A model generated the notes under the pieces. It was not told where the DNA came from, did no database searches, and worked only from the letters and a program-made list of their open reading frames with translations. From an uncultured Vicinamibacterales bacterium (GTDB lineage Bacteria > Acidobacteriota > Vicinamibacteria > Vicinamibacterales > UBA8438), in NCBI GenBank assembly GCA_958295905.1, contig OY282382.1, positions 3,744,001 to 3,808,000 of the forward strand: a stretch of DNA of 64,000 nt, given 5' to 3'. This document shows, piece by piece, positions 62,674-64,000 of the stretch. Each line of letters starts with the position of its first letter. Within the stretch, counting starts at the first letter, position 1. The translations under genes were made by a program, and so were the position numbers.

Positions 62674-64000
<1,327 letters not shown>

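Overview
The window is 64 kb of GC-rich chromosomal DNA and is almost entirely core-genome coding sequence. It looks like a didermic (LPS-making) bacterium, most probably an Acidobacteriota member. Reasons are the complete Tol-Pal and Lpt gene sets, the single-chain LptF-LptG and LptC-LptA-type proteins, frequent GTG/TTG starts, and the absence of phage, IS, CRISPR or rRNA. The phylum call is inference from gene content, not from a marker-gene search.

Layout. 1-5.3 kb (minus): a MurNAc-recycling-like operon, murQ followed by a sodium/solute symporter, a serine hydrolase and a second symporter cut by the window edge. 5.8-12.4 kb (plus): an aspartate-family amino-acid operon, hom-thrC-(LOR/SDH-domain gene)-lysC-asd. 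It is preceded by what reads as a complete transcription attenuator: promoter, Thr/Ile/Met-containing leader peptide, antiterminator and terminator. 12.4-15 kb (minus): two exported proteins, a c-type-heme/monooxygenase-like protein and a DUF3347-like protein. 15-17.4 kb (plus): xerD-type recombinase and metK. 17.4-19.8 kb (minus): an LptF-LptG fusion. 19.8-20.7 kb: a gene-free stretch with a decayed parB fragment, degenerate repeats and strong inverted repeats. 20.7-26 kb (minus): recN-miaB-bfn, then parA-parB with its own promoter. 26-31.6 kb (plus): tolQ-tolR-tolA-tolB-pal-cpoB-ssb. 31.7-38.3 kb (minus): lptCA-lptB-rpoN-hpf-rapZ and a cupin. 38.4-45.7 kb: a small membrane protein, recJ, dnaE, guaA. 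45.8-51.2 kb (plus): a beta-propeller protein and a very large NtrY-like sensor kinase. 51.2-54 kb (minus): psd-pssA, a DUF465 protein and tsaB. 54-58.3 kb (plus): mutS and a flavoprotein. 58.4-64 kb (minus): agmatine deiminase and N-carbamoylputrescine amidase (putrescine synthesis), a TPR membrane protein, tRNA-Arg(CCT), a small protein and gdhA (cut at its 5' end).

How the parts fit. Most operons are envelope housekeeping (Lpt LPS export, Tol-Pal, phospholipid synthesis by PssA/Psd, peptidoglycan recycling) or DNA maintenance (RecN, RecJ, DnaE, MutS, Ssb, ParAB, XerD). The most unusual material is non-coding: the hom attenuator; a ~170 bp structured repeat present in two inverted copies 47 kb apart; a small hairpin element that carries the stop codon of three unrelated genes; and tandem sequences resembling the 3' end of tRNA-Arg next to that tRNA. 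All similarity statements were made by eye; no database search was run.
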